Part shown: one piece after another, positions 52,230 to 61,580 of the stretch
Numbering within the stretch: position 1 is the stretch's first letter
Layout: each line of letters opens with the position of its first letter
Assembly: GCF_900110945.1 (NCBI RefSeq)
Contig: NZ_FOFL01000001.1
Span: 1,054,001 to 1,118,000, forward strand
DNA: 64,000 nt
Reading direction: 5' to 3'
From: Devosia sp. YR412
GTDB taxonomy: Bacteria > Pseudomonadota > Alphaproteobacteria > Rhizobiales > Devosiaceae
Translations under genes and position numbers: made by a program
The notes under the pieces: model-generated
What the model was told of the DNA's origin: nothing
The model's database searches: none
The model's input: only the letters and a program-made list of their open reading frames with translations

Positions 52230-52937
52230 GGTTTGCCCTCAGCTTAAGTAGAGTGAACATCCATAGAAATAGCAATCCAGCTTCTACAGGTTTCTTCTTC
52301 CATCCTCGATCATTTCGACCTCGGATGTTCTGCCCGCAAGGCCTTCAGGAGATAATCATGACGTAGCGCAGGCTCGCTTGCTGCTGTACCGCCATGATCT
52401 TCAACTCGGTTCTGATATAATCTGGTAATTCCAATTTCAAAGTTCATCCGGCTGCATGTAGTCGCTGTCCGGCTTGACCGTTCTGACAGGCGTTTTCTTA
52501 GCAGCTGTGTGGGCAGTGCCTGTGCCGCGGGCTTCTCATATTTGCCAACACTTTTCGCAACGGCAAGCCGCTCGATGCTTTGGTCATCGATATCGGCGGT
52601 TAGCGAGACAAACGGAGTGCGTTCGGTGGCCACCGTTGACGACGGCGTATCAGGCAAACTATGGCCTCACACATCGATCCACACGTGGAAGGGCTGATGT
52701 CCACAATTGTGGCAACGCGCGAGGTACCTAAATGACCCGAATGGGGCGCATTGCGGGCTCTGACGGTCGGCCAACCGGGCTGTTCTCGCCACGCCGGCGC
52801 GATGGCTAAACTCACGATGAGCATCTTTGGCTAAGGGTAACCACGCAAAGCAAACAGCGTGGAAAGCTCCATCAGGCTGAACGTCAAACAAGAAGTCATT
52901 CGGAAAATGCCGCACGGTCTCCCCCAGAGGACACGGC
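52230..52937. other. 708-bp region between CBASS operon and recombinase
   Basis: No gene I can support. It must contain the CBASS promoter (minus strand) and the recombinase promoter. A minus-strand open frame at 52667-52960 ending in RYLARCHNCGHQPFHVWI could be a degraded gene but overlaps the recombinase start and has no visible ribosome site. AT-richer sequence lies near 52240-52440. Confidence 0.4.
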
Positions 52938-54383
52938 ATGACCACGATGCGGCTAAGCAAGCACGATCTGAGTGCAGACGACGTTTTGGCGGGGCTGGCC
53001 GTCAGGTATGGCCCATACTACCAGCCGATCGCTAAGACCCGCCACCTGGGCTATCGCAAGGGTCTCAAAGGTGATGAGTGGTACGCCCGGATACGGACGC
53101 GGGCAGGTGGCTATTATCGCCGTCGGCTAGGCTGGGCGGTCTCTCCAGCGCGTCCAGCGGGCCTCACATATGAAACGGCATTGGCAGCGGCCCATCAGTG
53201 GTTCGACAGTTCCACCGTTCTCCCCTGGGCCGCCGAACCCAGCCCACTGGGAGTAAAACAAGACCTCATCGTGTGCCCGATCGAAGGCTCATACAGCGTG
53301 GCCCACGCAATGCACGAGTATGTCGAATGGAAACGTCTGGTGGCGGCGCAGAGTCACTTCGAAACATGCATTTCGCTGATCAACTACCACATCATCCCGC
53401 GCCTCGCGAACTTGGCCGTCGACGAGTTTAACAGCGAGCACCTGCGCCACTTTGTGCGGGACGTGCTCGAAACACCGGTAAAGCGTGGGCGCCGCGCGCT
53501 GGGGCCGCAGCTCTCCATCGCGAGCCTCGACGATGAGCAACTTCGCAAGCGCAAGAAGACCGTAAATACGCTTATCGGAATTCTTCGCGTGGCCTTCCAG
53601 ATTTCCTGGGAGAGCGGGAAGGTCGAGAGTGAACGCGCGTGGCGGTGCTTGCGGCGCTTGCCAGCAGTTGATCGCCCCCGGTCACTTCACCTGTCGCGGG
53701 CAGAGTGCCGAGACCTTATCGCTCAGTGCCGACCCGACCTCGAACGCCTTGTCCTGGGCGCGCTTTACACTGGCTGCCGTTCAAACGAACTGCTCAACAT
53801 GAGATGCGAAGACGTCGGGCGCGACGGCTATGGCGTGTACATTCCCCGAGCCAAAAATTACCGGGCACGCTTCATATTTCTGCCTGACGAGGGAATGGCT
53901 TGGTTCCTGGACCTGGTGCGCGGCCGCAAGCGGAAAGACTTCGTCTTTGTCCGCGAGAGCGGAAAACCCTGGATTGGCAACCAGAAGTCACTCTTCAAGA
54001 ATGCAGTGCGTGCCGCCGAGCTACCGGATGAATTCACCTTTCATGGACTACGCCACACGTATGCGAGCCAGCTGGTTCAGGCCGGAGCTACGGTCTACGC
54101 CGTGGCCGCCCAACTGGGCCATGCTGATCCCACAACAGTTCTTCGCACCTACGGCCACCTGGCACCTCAAATCCGAGAGTCTGAAGTGCGGCAGCGATTT
54201 ACGCCGGTCAGCCCCGAGAACGACGAGGCGGCTCGAGGGCGATCTGACGAATTGCGAGACTGGCGAGCCAACCTGCACGGCGGAGTTTGGCGAGAGTATG
54301 CCAAGATTTCGGACGTCTGGGATCCCGCTCGTTCCCTTGAGCCGGCCAGGTTGCCAAACCCCATCGCGCCATATCGCAGCTAA
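52938..54383 (+). CDS. Tyrosine-type site-specific recombinase/integrase
   Basis: A 481-residue integrase. The catalytic set is visible: Arg in LGALYTGCRSNELLNM (about 281), Lys region PRAKNYRARFIFLPDE, H-x2-R in FHGLRHTYASQLVQAGAT (about 369-372), LGHADPTTVLRTYGHLAP with the nucleophilic Tyr near 405. The C-terminal ~75 residues extend beyond the usual end. It is a probable integrase of the accessory element. No adjacent tRNA or duplicated att core was found. Confidence 0.9.
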   Translation: MTTMRLSKHDLSADDVLAGLAVRYGPYYQPIAKTRHLGYRKGLKGDEWYARIRTRAGGYYRRRLGWAVSPARPAGLTYETALAAAHQWFDSSTVLPWAAEPSPLGVKQDLIVCPIEGSYSVAHAMHEYVEWKRLVAAQSHFETCISLINYHIIPRLANLAVDEFNSEHLRHFVRDVLETPVKRGRRALGPQLSIASLDDEQLRKRKKTVNTLIGILRVAFQISWESGKVESERAWRCLRRLPAVDRPRSLHLSRAECRDLIAQCRPDLERLVLGALYTGCRSNELLNMRCEDVGRDGYGVYIPRAKNYRARFIFLPDEGMAWFLDLVRGRKRKDFVFVRESGKPWIGNQKSLFKNAVRAAELPDEFTFHGLRHTYASQLVQAGATVYAVAAQLGHADPTTVLRTYGHLAPQIRESEVRQRFTPVSPENDEAARGRSDELRDWRANLHGGVWREYAKISDVWDPARSLEPARLPNPIAPYRS

Positions 54384-54385
54384 CC

Positions 54386-54571
54386 TCAATGGCCTCTGAC
54401 CGCCCACAACGCCACAGCGCATAGACCAGCACTCGAGAACATCGACGCGAGTACCGTCCACGACGGATTGCCCGCCAGAATTGGGGTAATTGCGCCGATA
54501 CCAATGATTGCCACAGCGATACCGTTCAAAAACTGCGCTACAGCCCGCCTGCTTTCTCGATCAAGTCTCAT
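54386..54571 (-). CDS. Small two-helix membrane protein
   Basis: 61 residues: LDRESRRAVAQFLNGIAVAI followed by two hydrophobic segments (IAVAIIGIGAITPILAG and VLASMFSSAGLCAVALWAV). GGAGG stands in front of the ATG. Similar tiny membrane proteins are common near mobile regions; function unknown. It is convergent with the recombinase, 2 bp apart. Confidence 0.65.
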   Translation of the reverse strand: MRLDRESRRAVAQFLNGIAVAIIGIGAITPILAGNPSWTVLASMFSSAGLCAVALWAVRGH

Positions 54572-54654
54572 GTCTACCTCCGTGCTGGTGCCGCAAGAAT
54601 AGGTCCACTAGCGCTGACGGGGATAAGCGGGGTAGCGTGACGGAGGAGGTCGAC

Positions 54655-54936
54655 ATGAAGGCACCGGTCGAGCGGCTGAGCGCGGAGCTTTCGGAGCGGT
54701 ATGTCCAGTATCTCGAAACGTTCTTGGTGGACCTGTGGAGCGAGCCCGACTTCATAGAGTTCCGGGCTGGCTATGTGTTGCGCCGAGACCGTGAACTGCG
54801 ATCCCTCACCGTTAAGGTTGATGCCGCTTCGGGTCAGACGGACGCTGAGCGCGAACTACTGGTCATTGCGGTATTCGATGAAATCGAACAGCAAATCGAC
54901 ATCGCCATCGCGTACAACAAGGTGGATGCAAATTGA
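54655..54936 (+). CDS. Unknown small protein
   Basis: 93 residues with no domain recognised. ATG at 54655 has a strong GGAGGAGG site; a GTG 18 nt upstream is possible. Mixed helical, acidic (ELSERYVQYLETFLVDLWSE). It is probably co-translated with the next short gene (TTGA overlap). Confidence 0.6.
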   Translation: MKAPVERLSAELSERYVQYLETFLVDLWSEPDFIEFRAGYVLRRDRELRSLTVKVDAASGQTDAERELLVIAVFDEIEQQIDIAIAYNKVDAN

Positions 54937-55115
54937 CAGCCCGGGTTCCAGATACCAATCCCGAACGCGCCCGACTGGTCCGCAAGCTGGAGGCCGATCT
55001 GGCACGGTTCAGGCGTGTTCCGGCACATCGTAGAGACGCAGAATGTGCCCATGAGGGCGAAGCGACATGTTTGGCGTTGCTCAGCGACCTCGGGATTGAA
55101 CCGTCGACGGTATAG
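54933..55115 (+). CDS. Unknown very small protein
   Basis: 60 residues starting at TTG inside the stop of the previous gene. Arg-rich helix (PERARLVRKLEADLARFRRV) then a CAHEGEATCLALLSDLG segment with two Cys. No family recognised; the call rests on coupling and frame. Confidence 0.45.
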   Translation: MTARVPDTNPERARLVRKLEADLARFRRVPAHRRDAECAHEGEATCLALLSDLGIEPSTV

Positions 55116-55507
55116 TTCAGCCCAGGTTCTCTATCAGGAACTTGATCGGCCCTATACGCTGCGCGGCCCCACGGCACAAATCCTCCACTACACCCCTGCC
55201 GCAGCGTCATCATAGCGCTCTGCTCGGCTGAGGCAGCAAACCACCTCCGTTGCCGCCGGTCATGATTCCTCATCAAACGACCGCTTTTGGGAAATCGAAA
55301 AGCTGCGCTTAATCGCCGGACTGGGGCGCCTAGTGCCCGACAGGCCTAGGGCGGGGTCTGGGGCTCAAGGCGCCCTTGTACAATGATGAACTGAGAAAGC
55401 TGGGAGATCCGTCGCGATGTCAACGAACTCACCTCGAAGTGTACTCGGCTTGCACATTTTCCAATCTCGGTGAAAAGTGGTGAGATATTTGGTGCGCTGA
55501 GGGGGCC
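55116..55507. other. Intergenic region without a recognisable gene
   Basis: 392 bp. Contains ACGACCGCTTTTGGG-like sequence near 55276, similar in style to the decayed intergenic repeats seen elsewhere. Promoter of the BRCT gene is presumably near its right end. Confidence 0.35.
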
Positions 55508-56116
55508 ATGACCGAAGAATTTAACAACCGCGTCGGCGGTGATCGAATTTCAAGCAGACAGATTGATGAACTTATCGGAATTTCCAGAGGGTTAGTTGCC
55601 GACGGCCATATCAACCAGAGCGAGGTCGAGTTTCTGCAAAAGTGGTTGGCAGCAAACCTTGAGGTCAGCGGTCAGCCGCTCGTCCGTGTACTCTACAACC
55701 GCGTCAATGAAATCCTTGCGGATGGCGTCGCGGACGAAGAGGAGAAGAGCGAACTTCTCGACACCCTGAGCCGCTTTTCGAATCGTGATTTCGAGATTGG
55801 CGAGCCGCTAAAGTCGACTAGTTTGCCGCTGTGCAGTCCAACGCCGGCGCTAACTTTTCCTGGCCTTCGCTATACGTTCACTGGAACGTTTAACTTTGGT
55901 CAGCGGAAACACTGCGAGGCGGCGGTGATAGAGCGGGGCGCAACAGCTGGCGGCATAGCTCAGAAGACGAACGTTCTGGTCATCGGCGTCTATGCAACGG
56001 AGTCTTGGAAGCACTCTTCGTTTGGAAACAAAATCCTTCAGGCTGTAGAATGGAGAGAGCAAGGCTATCCGATATCAATCGTCTCCGAGGAACATTGGGT
56101 AGGGCATTTAAAGTGA
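55508..56116 (+). CDS. TerB-like plus BRCT-domain protein
   Basis: A 202-residue protein. Residues about 15-95 are a helical TerB-like region (GLVADGHINQSEVEFLQKWL, EILADGVADEEEKSELLDTL). Residues about 115-200 are a BRCT domain (FPGLRYTFTGTFNFGQRKHC, AVIERGATAGGIAQKTNVLV, SIVSEEHW), as at the end of NAD-dependent DNA ligase. BRCT domains bind DNA ends or phosphoproteins. It overlaps the next gene by 4 nt (GTGA). Function unknown, likely DNA-linked. Confidence 0.82.
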   Translation: MTEEFNNRVGGDRISSRQIDELIGISRGLVADGHINQSEVEFLQKWLAANLEVSGQPLVRVLYNRVNEILADGVADEEEKSELLDTLSRFSNRDFEIGEPLKSTSLPLCSPTPALTFPGLRYTFTGTFNFGQRKHCEAAVIERGATAGGIAQKTNVLVIGVYATESWKHSSFGNKILQAVEWREQGYPISIVSEEHWVGHLK

Positions 56117-56364
56117 GACTAGCTCGCAATCTGAAGCTCATTGCTCCTGCGCTATTAGCAATCTTCCTGAACTCTACGTTGGTCCTAGCTCAGCAAGGGA
56201 ATTGCGTTATCAAAGGCAATATCAATACGCAGGGCGAGCGCATCTACCATGTGCCTGGCCAGAAATACTACAATGACACTCGCATCAGCGCTTCGCATGG
56301 TGAGCGATGGTTCTGTTCTGAAGAGGAAGCTCGTGCAGCTGGATGGCGTCGATCTCGGGTTTGA
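56113..56364 (+). CDS. Exported sunset-domain protein
   Basis: 83 residues. Signal peptide LKLIAPALLAIFLNSTLVLA, then the compact Cys-containing domain CVIKGNINTQGERIYHVPGQ, RISASHGERWFCSEEEARAA, GWRRSR, known as the sunset domain and often attached to thermonuclease-like proteins. GTG start overlaps the BRCT stop. Periplasmic or secreted; function unknown. Confidence 0.78.
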   Translation: MRLARNLKLIAPALLAIFLNSTLVLAQQGNCVIKGNINTQGERIYHVPGQKYYNDTRISASHGERWFCSEEEARAAGWRRSRV

Positions 56365-56401
56365 CGATGAAAAGAATGAACGCCAAGCAATAGGGGCAAC
56401 G

Positions 56402-56689
56402 ATGGCGCTGGAAATTAACGACTTCAAGAAGACCGCGATCGCAACTTACGGGATGGCTCGCGACTACATCGGAAAAACATCAGAAAGGAAGTGGACAGCT
56501 GTAGGTATTGCGCTGGCGTTTGGGATGGCGCTGATTTTCATGCCGGGCTTCGGCATCGCAGTGTTTGGCGGCGCGTTCTCAGCTTGGGGCCTCGGTGTCG
56601 TGGTCATTACCATTTTTGGCGGTCTGGTCGGTAACAGAGCTGGTTTAGAAGTCGAGCGTCGGCGACGCGCAGCGGAAGAGAAGCAGTGA
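56402..56689 (+). CDS. Small two-helix membrane protein
   Basis: 95 residues: a polar helix (LEINDFKKTAIATYGMARDY) followed by two hydrophobic segments (AVGIALAFGMALIFMPGFGI and GLGVVVITIFGGLVGN) and a basic tail (EVERRRRAAEEKQ). ATG at 56402 with AGGGG upstream. No family recognised. Confidence 0.6.
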   Translation: MALEINDFKKTAIATYGMARDYIGKTSERKWTAVGIALAFGMALIFMPGFGIAVFGGAFSAWGLGVVVITIFGGLVGNRAGLEVERRRRAAEEKQ

Positions 56690-56883
56690 GCGGGGATAGC
56701 GTTAGTATGCCTCTCGGCTCTTCAAGGCCCGTTAGGAAGGCCATCAGGCGGTCAGAACCTGTGTAGGCGGTACTGTGGCTCCAGCTGATTTTGGCATCAA
56801 TCAACTCGCCCTCAAGCCCCCCCAAATGAGAACGGTACGACCGATCTCGGCGTGAAGATCGTCCTTGGTCGGTCCTAATTTAC

Positions 56884-57234
56884 TCACGCGCCCCAACCGG
56901 TCCAGACAATCGCGGCTACACAAGCAGACACGCAGATAACCGTGGCGATCCAGATGGTCACATCCACAATGCGCTCGCGTGTTCGCCGCTGATCCAAATC
57001 AGTGACGCACGGGCCCGGAAATGTGCTGTTTGGGTGTCCAGTTTCGACGGCGCCGTCATCCTGCTTTCGGCCATTGTCGAGCAACACTGCGGGCGGCTTA
57101 AGCGGCGCGACAAAGCCTCCACGTAGAATACTATCCACACGAAACCGCGCCGGAGGACCACCCCACTTTAGGCGCCGGAAAGCGAAGACGTTGCCGTCGG
57201 AACGCTGAGCCTGACGCTTTGCCTGATCTTCCAT
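56884..57234 (-). CDS. Unknown protein with a C-terminal membrane helix
   Basis: 116 residues: a basic polar N-terminus (MEDQAKRQAQRSDGNVFAFR), Pro-rich middle, Arg-rich RRTRERIVDV and a single hydrophobic helix near the end (TIWIATVICVSACVAAIVW). No family recognised and no clear ribosome site, so the gene itself is uncertain. Confidence 0.4.
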   Translation of the reverse strand: MEDQAKRQAQRSDGNVFAFRRLKWGGPPARFRVDSILRGGFVAPLKPPAVLLDNGRKQDDGAVETGHPNSTFPGPCVTDLDQRRTRERIVDVTIWIATVICVSACVAAIVWTGWGA

Positions 57235-57423
57235 GCCGCCAAACTGCCCGGAGCTCAGTAGCGTGTCGATGTCAGCTTGATGAGAGGCTTAACTAGTGTT
57301 TGCTGGGATGGCACATCCTCATAAATTTCTTCCTCGCGCTATGGCCGATTTTGGAGGTTCTAAGGGTGGCCCAAACGATAGAAAGTCGGCTCATCGGCGG
57401 ACCTAAGCATCCGCGAGCCCTTT

Positions 57424-58095
57424 CTAACGCTCATCTGGGAGATACCCCAAAAGATGCCCATCCACCATTCGCGGTGTCCACCACTGATCACGGTAATTGA
57501 GCTCAATGTACGCGAGCAACCTCAGACAGTGGGCAGCGTATGGCGTGCGGAGTTCAGGGCCGAAATAAGTGGGCCATTCAACCGGCCGACTACGCCCGTC
57601 AACCCGAAGGGCATTTCGCGCTAAGGAATCAAGAATGAAGAAGGCCATCGGTGCGTGAAAGTGTAGGTATTTTGAGACAAAGGAGTCGCGTGCCTGCACT
57701 TCGCGGGACCTATTCGGTCCTTGCCAATCTTTGATCGACTGTACCAGCTCGCCGTTGAGAAAACGGTGACACTCCACAACTGCCGCTAAGTTGTCGACAT
57801 CAATGCGATCGATTTTGTTAAGCTGAGCAAGCTGACCGTCGAGCGTAGAATTGACGCGGACCAGACGTTCGGCGAGGTGGTCGTAGAGCTTCCTTGGAAG
57901 CTGTTCGTTAAGATGATCGCGTTGGCCAGCGCCACGTGTGACGGCGGCCGAATATACCCGACCGATTACGAGCAGCTTATCGGCGACGAGTCGTGCATCC
58001 GCGTGTCCCGGATTTTCGGCGGCCATCCGATAAAGAGTGGTGTTGGCAAGCCCGCCGGCGGCGGCGAGATCTTTGGTCCAGTCCAATTCAGGCAT
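57424..58095 (-). CDS. Unknown 223-residue protein
   Basis: No domain recognised. It looks globular: LAAVVECHRFLNGELVQSIK, DSFVSKYLHFHAPMAFFILD, SLARNALRVDG, YIELNYRDQWWTPRMVDGHL. Codon style fits a real gene. It stands alone, minus strand. Confidence 0.65.
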   Translation of the reverse strand: MPELDWTKDLAAAGGLANTTLYRMAAENPGHADARLVADKLLVIGRVYSAAVTRGAGQRDHLNEQLPRKLYDHLAERLVRVNSTLDGQLAQLNKIDRIDVDNLAAVVECHRFLNGELVQSIKDWQGPNRSREVQARDSFVSKYLHFHAPMAFFILDSLARNALRVDGRSRPVEWPTYFGPELRTPYAAHCLRLLAYIELNYRDQWWTPRMVDGHLLGYLPDER

Positions 58096-58371
58096 GCATT
58101 CCCCTGTGCTCCACTGCGCACTCTAGATCGCTCCCAAGCTCCCTGCCACCGGGTTGCTTTACATGTAGTCGGCGAGGGAACGACTAGCCTTATCCTTGGC
58201 GCCAACGGAATGGCTCCGCCATCGTGGAGCGATCTCATGGGACAGGCCATCCAATCCTCACCAACCCAGAGGTGATCAAAAATAACATCCGCATATGCTG
58301 GCATGCTTTTTATGATTGCATAGCTCGATTGATATCGCTATGTACTGCATATCAGCAAACGAGGTGCCCAA

Positions 58372-58578
58372 ATGGTTCTTAGCGATCACGCCCATGCCCG
58401 CAAGTGTCAGCGGTCCCTACCAAGTTACGTTCTTTCGGCAGCCTACGACTTCGGAACGAGCCGCTCGATCCGAGGCGCATTGCGTTCCTACACGCTGGAC
58501 CGGACAGCAATCGATCTTGCTAGCGACTTCTACCCTCGTCAGGTCGTCTCAACCCTTTCCCGCTACCTCGGCGTCTAA
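58372..58578 (+). CDS. Possible small protein, unknown
   Basis: 68 residues; the ATG is preceded by GAGG at 7 nt, a good site, and no other gene is present between 58096 and 58668. Sequence MVLSDHAHARKCQRSLPSYV through FYPRQVVSTLSRYLGV matches nothing I know. It ends 90 bp before the glycosylase-like gene. Confidence 0.4.
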   Translation: MVLSDHAHARKCQRSLPSYVLSAAYDFGTSRSIRGALRSYTLDRTAIDLASDFYPRQVVSTLSRYLGV

Positions 58579-58668
58579 GTCGTGGTCGGCGATGACAAGA
58601 CGATCGTTACAGCCGCTCGCGGAGAATGCCGCGGCCCCCGCAATCGATAAAACAGACAGGAACAAGTC

Positions 58669-59460
58669 TTGTTGGCTTACGACCTATCCACTGCACAGCA
58701 ATTTCTCGCCGCCATTTCTCACTGGAATGCTCCCGACCCTCGCGTGATCCCCGAGCTTGTCTACGCTCAGCATAGCAAGATCCAGGTGACCTACGCGCCT
58801 TTCGACCATGTCGCTCCCAGCGCAAAGCTGGTTGTTGTTGGCATCACGCCTGGTCTCTCGCAGGCGACCACCGCTCTTACTGAGGCGCGTAAGCACCACT
58901 TGGCTGGAGTGCCCCTTCCAGAAGTGCTCCGCCGCGCAAAGCTGACAGCTAGTTTCAGCGGTGGCGCGATGCGGAATAATCTCGTGTCAATGCTGGACGC
59001 GATTGGCGTGAACCGACTATTTTCTCTCACCAGCACGAATGCGCTTTTCAGTCCCGGCGCCGAGCACGTTCATTTCACGTCCGCCTTGCGCTATCCAGTG
59101 TTCGTGGACGGTCTGAACTATAATGGTAATCCCGATATGCTGCGGACACCGATCCTGCGCGAGATGGTGGAGACTTACCTAGCCGAAGAAGCGGTCTTGC
59201 TGCCCAATGCGCTGTGGCTGCCCTTAGGGCCTAAAGCTCAGTCTGCACTAACCCATCTAGCCGGTGCAGGTCTCCTCGATAAGTCGCGCATTCTGGCGGG
59301 ACTTCCTCATCCTAGCGGTGCGAACGCCGAACGGGTGGCGATCTTCCTAGGACGTAAGGATCCTCGTCTCGCTTCAGCCAAGACCAACCCAGTTCCACTT
59401 CTTGCCGCAAATGCCGCCCTGCGCGCCCAAATCGCGGAACTCAATGGAGGTCGCAATTGA
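58669..59460 (+). CDS. Uracil-DNA-glycosylase-superfamily protein
   Basis: A 263-residue protein with UDG-fold motifs: AKLVVVGITPGLSQATTALT (motif like GxxPGxxQ) and ILAGLPHPSGANAERVAIFL (motif like HPS). The catalytic details differ from classical UDG families, so activity on uracil is uncertain. TTG start with AGGAACAAG upstream. Its stop overlaps the next gene (TTGA), forming a two-gene module. Confidence 0.78.
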   Translation: MLAYDLSTAQQFLAAISHWNAPDPRVIPELVYAQHSKIQVTYAPFDHVAPSAKLVVVGITPGLSQATTALTEARKHHLAGVPLPEVLRRAKLTASFSGGAMRNNLVSMLDAIGVNRLFSLTSTNALFSPGAEHVHFTSALRYPVFVDGLNYNGNPDMLRTPILREMVETYLAEEAVLLPNALWLPLGPKAQSALTHLAGAGLLDKSRILAGLPHPSGANAERVAIFLGRKDPRLASAKTNPVPLLAANAALRAQIAELNGGRN

Positions 59461-60404
59461 CCAAACTCCGAAAGCCTATTGATGGCCGTGCCCCCTTCAC
59501 GCGCGAAGAGATTGTCACTGAGGTTAGGCGAGCGGCCCTTGGCATGGCCTCGCTAATTGCAGGCTTCGGCCATATGCAAGGTCAGTTGGAAGTCGCCGCA
59601 CATTATCTTGGCGTCGAACTTGAGGACTACGACTTCGGAGGGGACGACACCGAGAAGCTATCGCTAATCCCGATAGAAGATCACTTCCTCTATCACGTCG
59701 TCATGGATGCCTACGATCACGCCTATCAAGTCGGAGTGGCTATTGCTGACGGCGTCAGATGGGACGAGCGGGCACATGAAGTCAGCGGTATCCTGACCGG
59801 CTTTCCACAAACCGATTACAACGGCGAACCGACGCCCCTCGACCAACTCAACCCCCAGAAGCTGCGGCAAGTGTTGGACACGTTCATGGCCCGCTATGGC
59901 CTCGACACCGGCTGGGATCTGACGGTTTCAGACCTGGCGCTGCTCGCCAATATGGGCGAATCCGCAGTCAGAACATCACTCAGCGGAGAAGGCATTAAGA
60001 CAATCGCCGGCTCCAAAAAAGGTGAAAAGAACCAAGTCAATAACGACGAGGCCCTGGCCTGGTTATTGGGCCGACGAAATTTTGTGCCCACTAAGCGCTT
60101 CGGCGAACAGGCAAATGATGCAGCGGAAATAGTTAGTAGTCTGTTCAACGCTGATAGCGTGCCCTTTGAGGTAGCACTGAACAAGGCCCTCGGCATGCTC
60201 TCCCGTGGTCAAGCTGAACTGCTGCAGCAGGCTCGTGTGACTGATCAGTTCGTTGAACTACTGCTTTCTCCAGACCAAAGTCTCGAAGTTGATGTTGAAG
60301 CGCTTGAACGACTTGCGGTCGCATTGAAGGCACCGGTACCCGTGTTCGTGGGCAAAGCGGTGATGGCTATTCTAGGTCGACGTGATCGCCTCGCGGCGGG
60401 CTAG
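59457..60404 (+). CDS. Unknown protein co-translated with the glycosylase-like gene
   Basis: A 315-residue, mostly helical, acidic protein with no domain recognised by eye. LTVSDLALLANMGESAVRTS followed by LSGEGIK resembles a helix-turn-helix at about 160-185. TTG start overlaps the stop of the UDG-like gene. Possibly a regulator or partner of that protein. Confidence 0.7.
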   Translation: MTKLRKPIDGRAPFTREEIVTEVRRAALGMASLIAGFGHMQGQLEVAAHYLGVELEDYDFGGDDTEKLSLIPIEDHFLYHVVMDAYDHAYQVGVAIADGVRWDERAHEVSGILTGFPQTDYNGEPTPLDQLNPQKLRQVLDTFMARYGLDTGWDLTVSDLALLANMGESAVRTSLSGEGIKTIAGSKKGEKNQVNNDEALAWLLGRRNFVPTKRFGEQANDAAEIVSSLFNADSVPFEVALNKALGMLSRGQAELLQQARVTDQFVELLLSPDQSLEVDVEALERLAVALKAPVPVFVGKAVMAILGRRDRLAAG

Positions 60405-60543
60405 GTGACGAGTACCTGTTCCGAACTTGTCGAAACACACGAAGTCCAGTGCCTAACGACAGCGTTATGAAACTTCTGCGTCCCTCGAGTGGGCGCGGAC
60501 TTTGAAGTTCGCGCCACTTCCCTGCCCTCAATGGAGATCGCTA

Positions 60544-60903
60544 ATGGCCATCAGCAAGATCATTCAGTCCCTGAACAACAGTGCCCTACATGACAAGCGG
60601 CTCACCCCCCATCCGAGCCGAACCGTTGGAGGAACTCAGTACATATCCATCTTTCTTAACAGACGTGGCGATGCGATGGCACTTGACCTGTCGTCCGGAT
60701 CTAACAATGCAATCTTCATGCCTTTTGCCATAGCCCCAGCCCGCGTGCTCCCGGCAATCGATCGAACGCTATATGCGGCGGACAAATCCAGAAATTCCAA
60801 TGTCAACGTTCCTGAACTCCAGGATCGCGCTCTAACGCGCTTCCACTGCAGTGGCCTCGGCCAAGCGCGCGACGTTATGAACTATTTTGCTGAGCTAACA
60901 TGA
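60544..60903 (+). CDS. Unknown small protein
   Basis: 119 residues, no family recognised. ATG at 60544 follows TGGAGATCGC. Contains VGGTQYISIFLNRRGDAMAL and a C-terminal GLGQARDVMNYFAEL. Overlaps the next frame by 4 nt (ATGA). Confidence 0.55.
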   Translation: MAISKIIQSLNNSALHDKRLTPHPSRTVGGTQYISIFLNRRGDAMALDLSSGSNNAIFMPFAIAPARVLPAIDRTLYAADKSRNSNVNVPELQDRALTRFHCSGLGQARDVMNYFAELT

Positions 60904-61463
60904 AGGTCCCGCGACTAGGCCGTTACGGCATTCATAGCCGTGTTTGTATGATGCTTGGAGCGCTGCAGGCTGATCTTATCTTCCGCGCTAACCGGGGCCG
61001 TACCGCGACCCAATCTCCAATCGAGCACCGTCGCTTACGCCGCACGAGATTTGCAATGCAGGGTGTGGTTATCGCTCTTTCTATACCAGCTAGTCTGGCC
61101 AGCGGCGACGAAACCTGGCGCGAGGCAGATTTCAGAGACGCGCTTTGCGCGGGTATGCGAACGGAAGTTCGGCTTGCCGACTATGGTCGAGCAGATTGCA
61201 TCAGTCGCACTCATGCAATCGAAGTGGAGTGGGCTGACAAATTCAAAGAGGGCGTTGGTCAGTCCCTCACATATTCAACAACCACCGCGCTGGTCCCAGG
61301 TCTCATACTGATCTGCAGAAGGCCCGAGGACAGCTGCCTCCGCAATTCATTGGCCGCTCAAGAAACATTCGCTGCCTTCGGCATTGAAGCCACGGTCTGG
61401 GAGTGCGGCCTAGATGCCAGAATCCTCTCCGATTGCCTCCGGCGGGATATAGACCCTCGCTAA
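60900..61463 (+). CDS. PD-(D/E)XK nuclease-like protein, possibly exported
   Basis: 187 residues as coupled to the previous gene; an ATG at 61056 with a signal-like start (MQGVVIALSIPASLASG) may be the true start. The conserved block is LCAGMRTEVRLADYGRADCI, then SRTHAIEVEWADKFKEGVGQ with D-x(n)-E-V-E, resembling small nuclease-fold proteins in which a Lys or Asp follows. Function unproven. Confidence 0.6.
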   Translation: MKVPRLGRYGIHSRVCMMLGALQADLIFRANRGRTATQSPIEHRRLRRTRFAMQGVVIALSIPASLASGDETWREADFRDALCAGMRTEVRLADYGRADCISRTHAIEVEWADKFKEGVGQSLTYSTTTALVPGLILICRRPEDSCLRNSLAAQETFAAFGIEATVWECGLDARILSDCLRRDIDPR

Positions 61464-61580
61464 TGCCAAATGCCCAGCTGTTCGAGCTGACCGCGGTAAA
61501 CGTTTCAGCCTCTGCGATAGGCGCAACTGCGAACTCGAGATCTCTAACTTCGACGGAAAATGTCGTGCCCCGCAATTCCG

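Noticed and set aside
52667-52960. Minus-strand open frame ending RYLARCHNCGHQPFHVWI
   Set aside because: Zinc-like Cys pattern is suggestive, but it overlaps the recombinase start and shows no start signals; at most a degraded gene.
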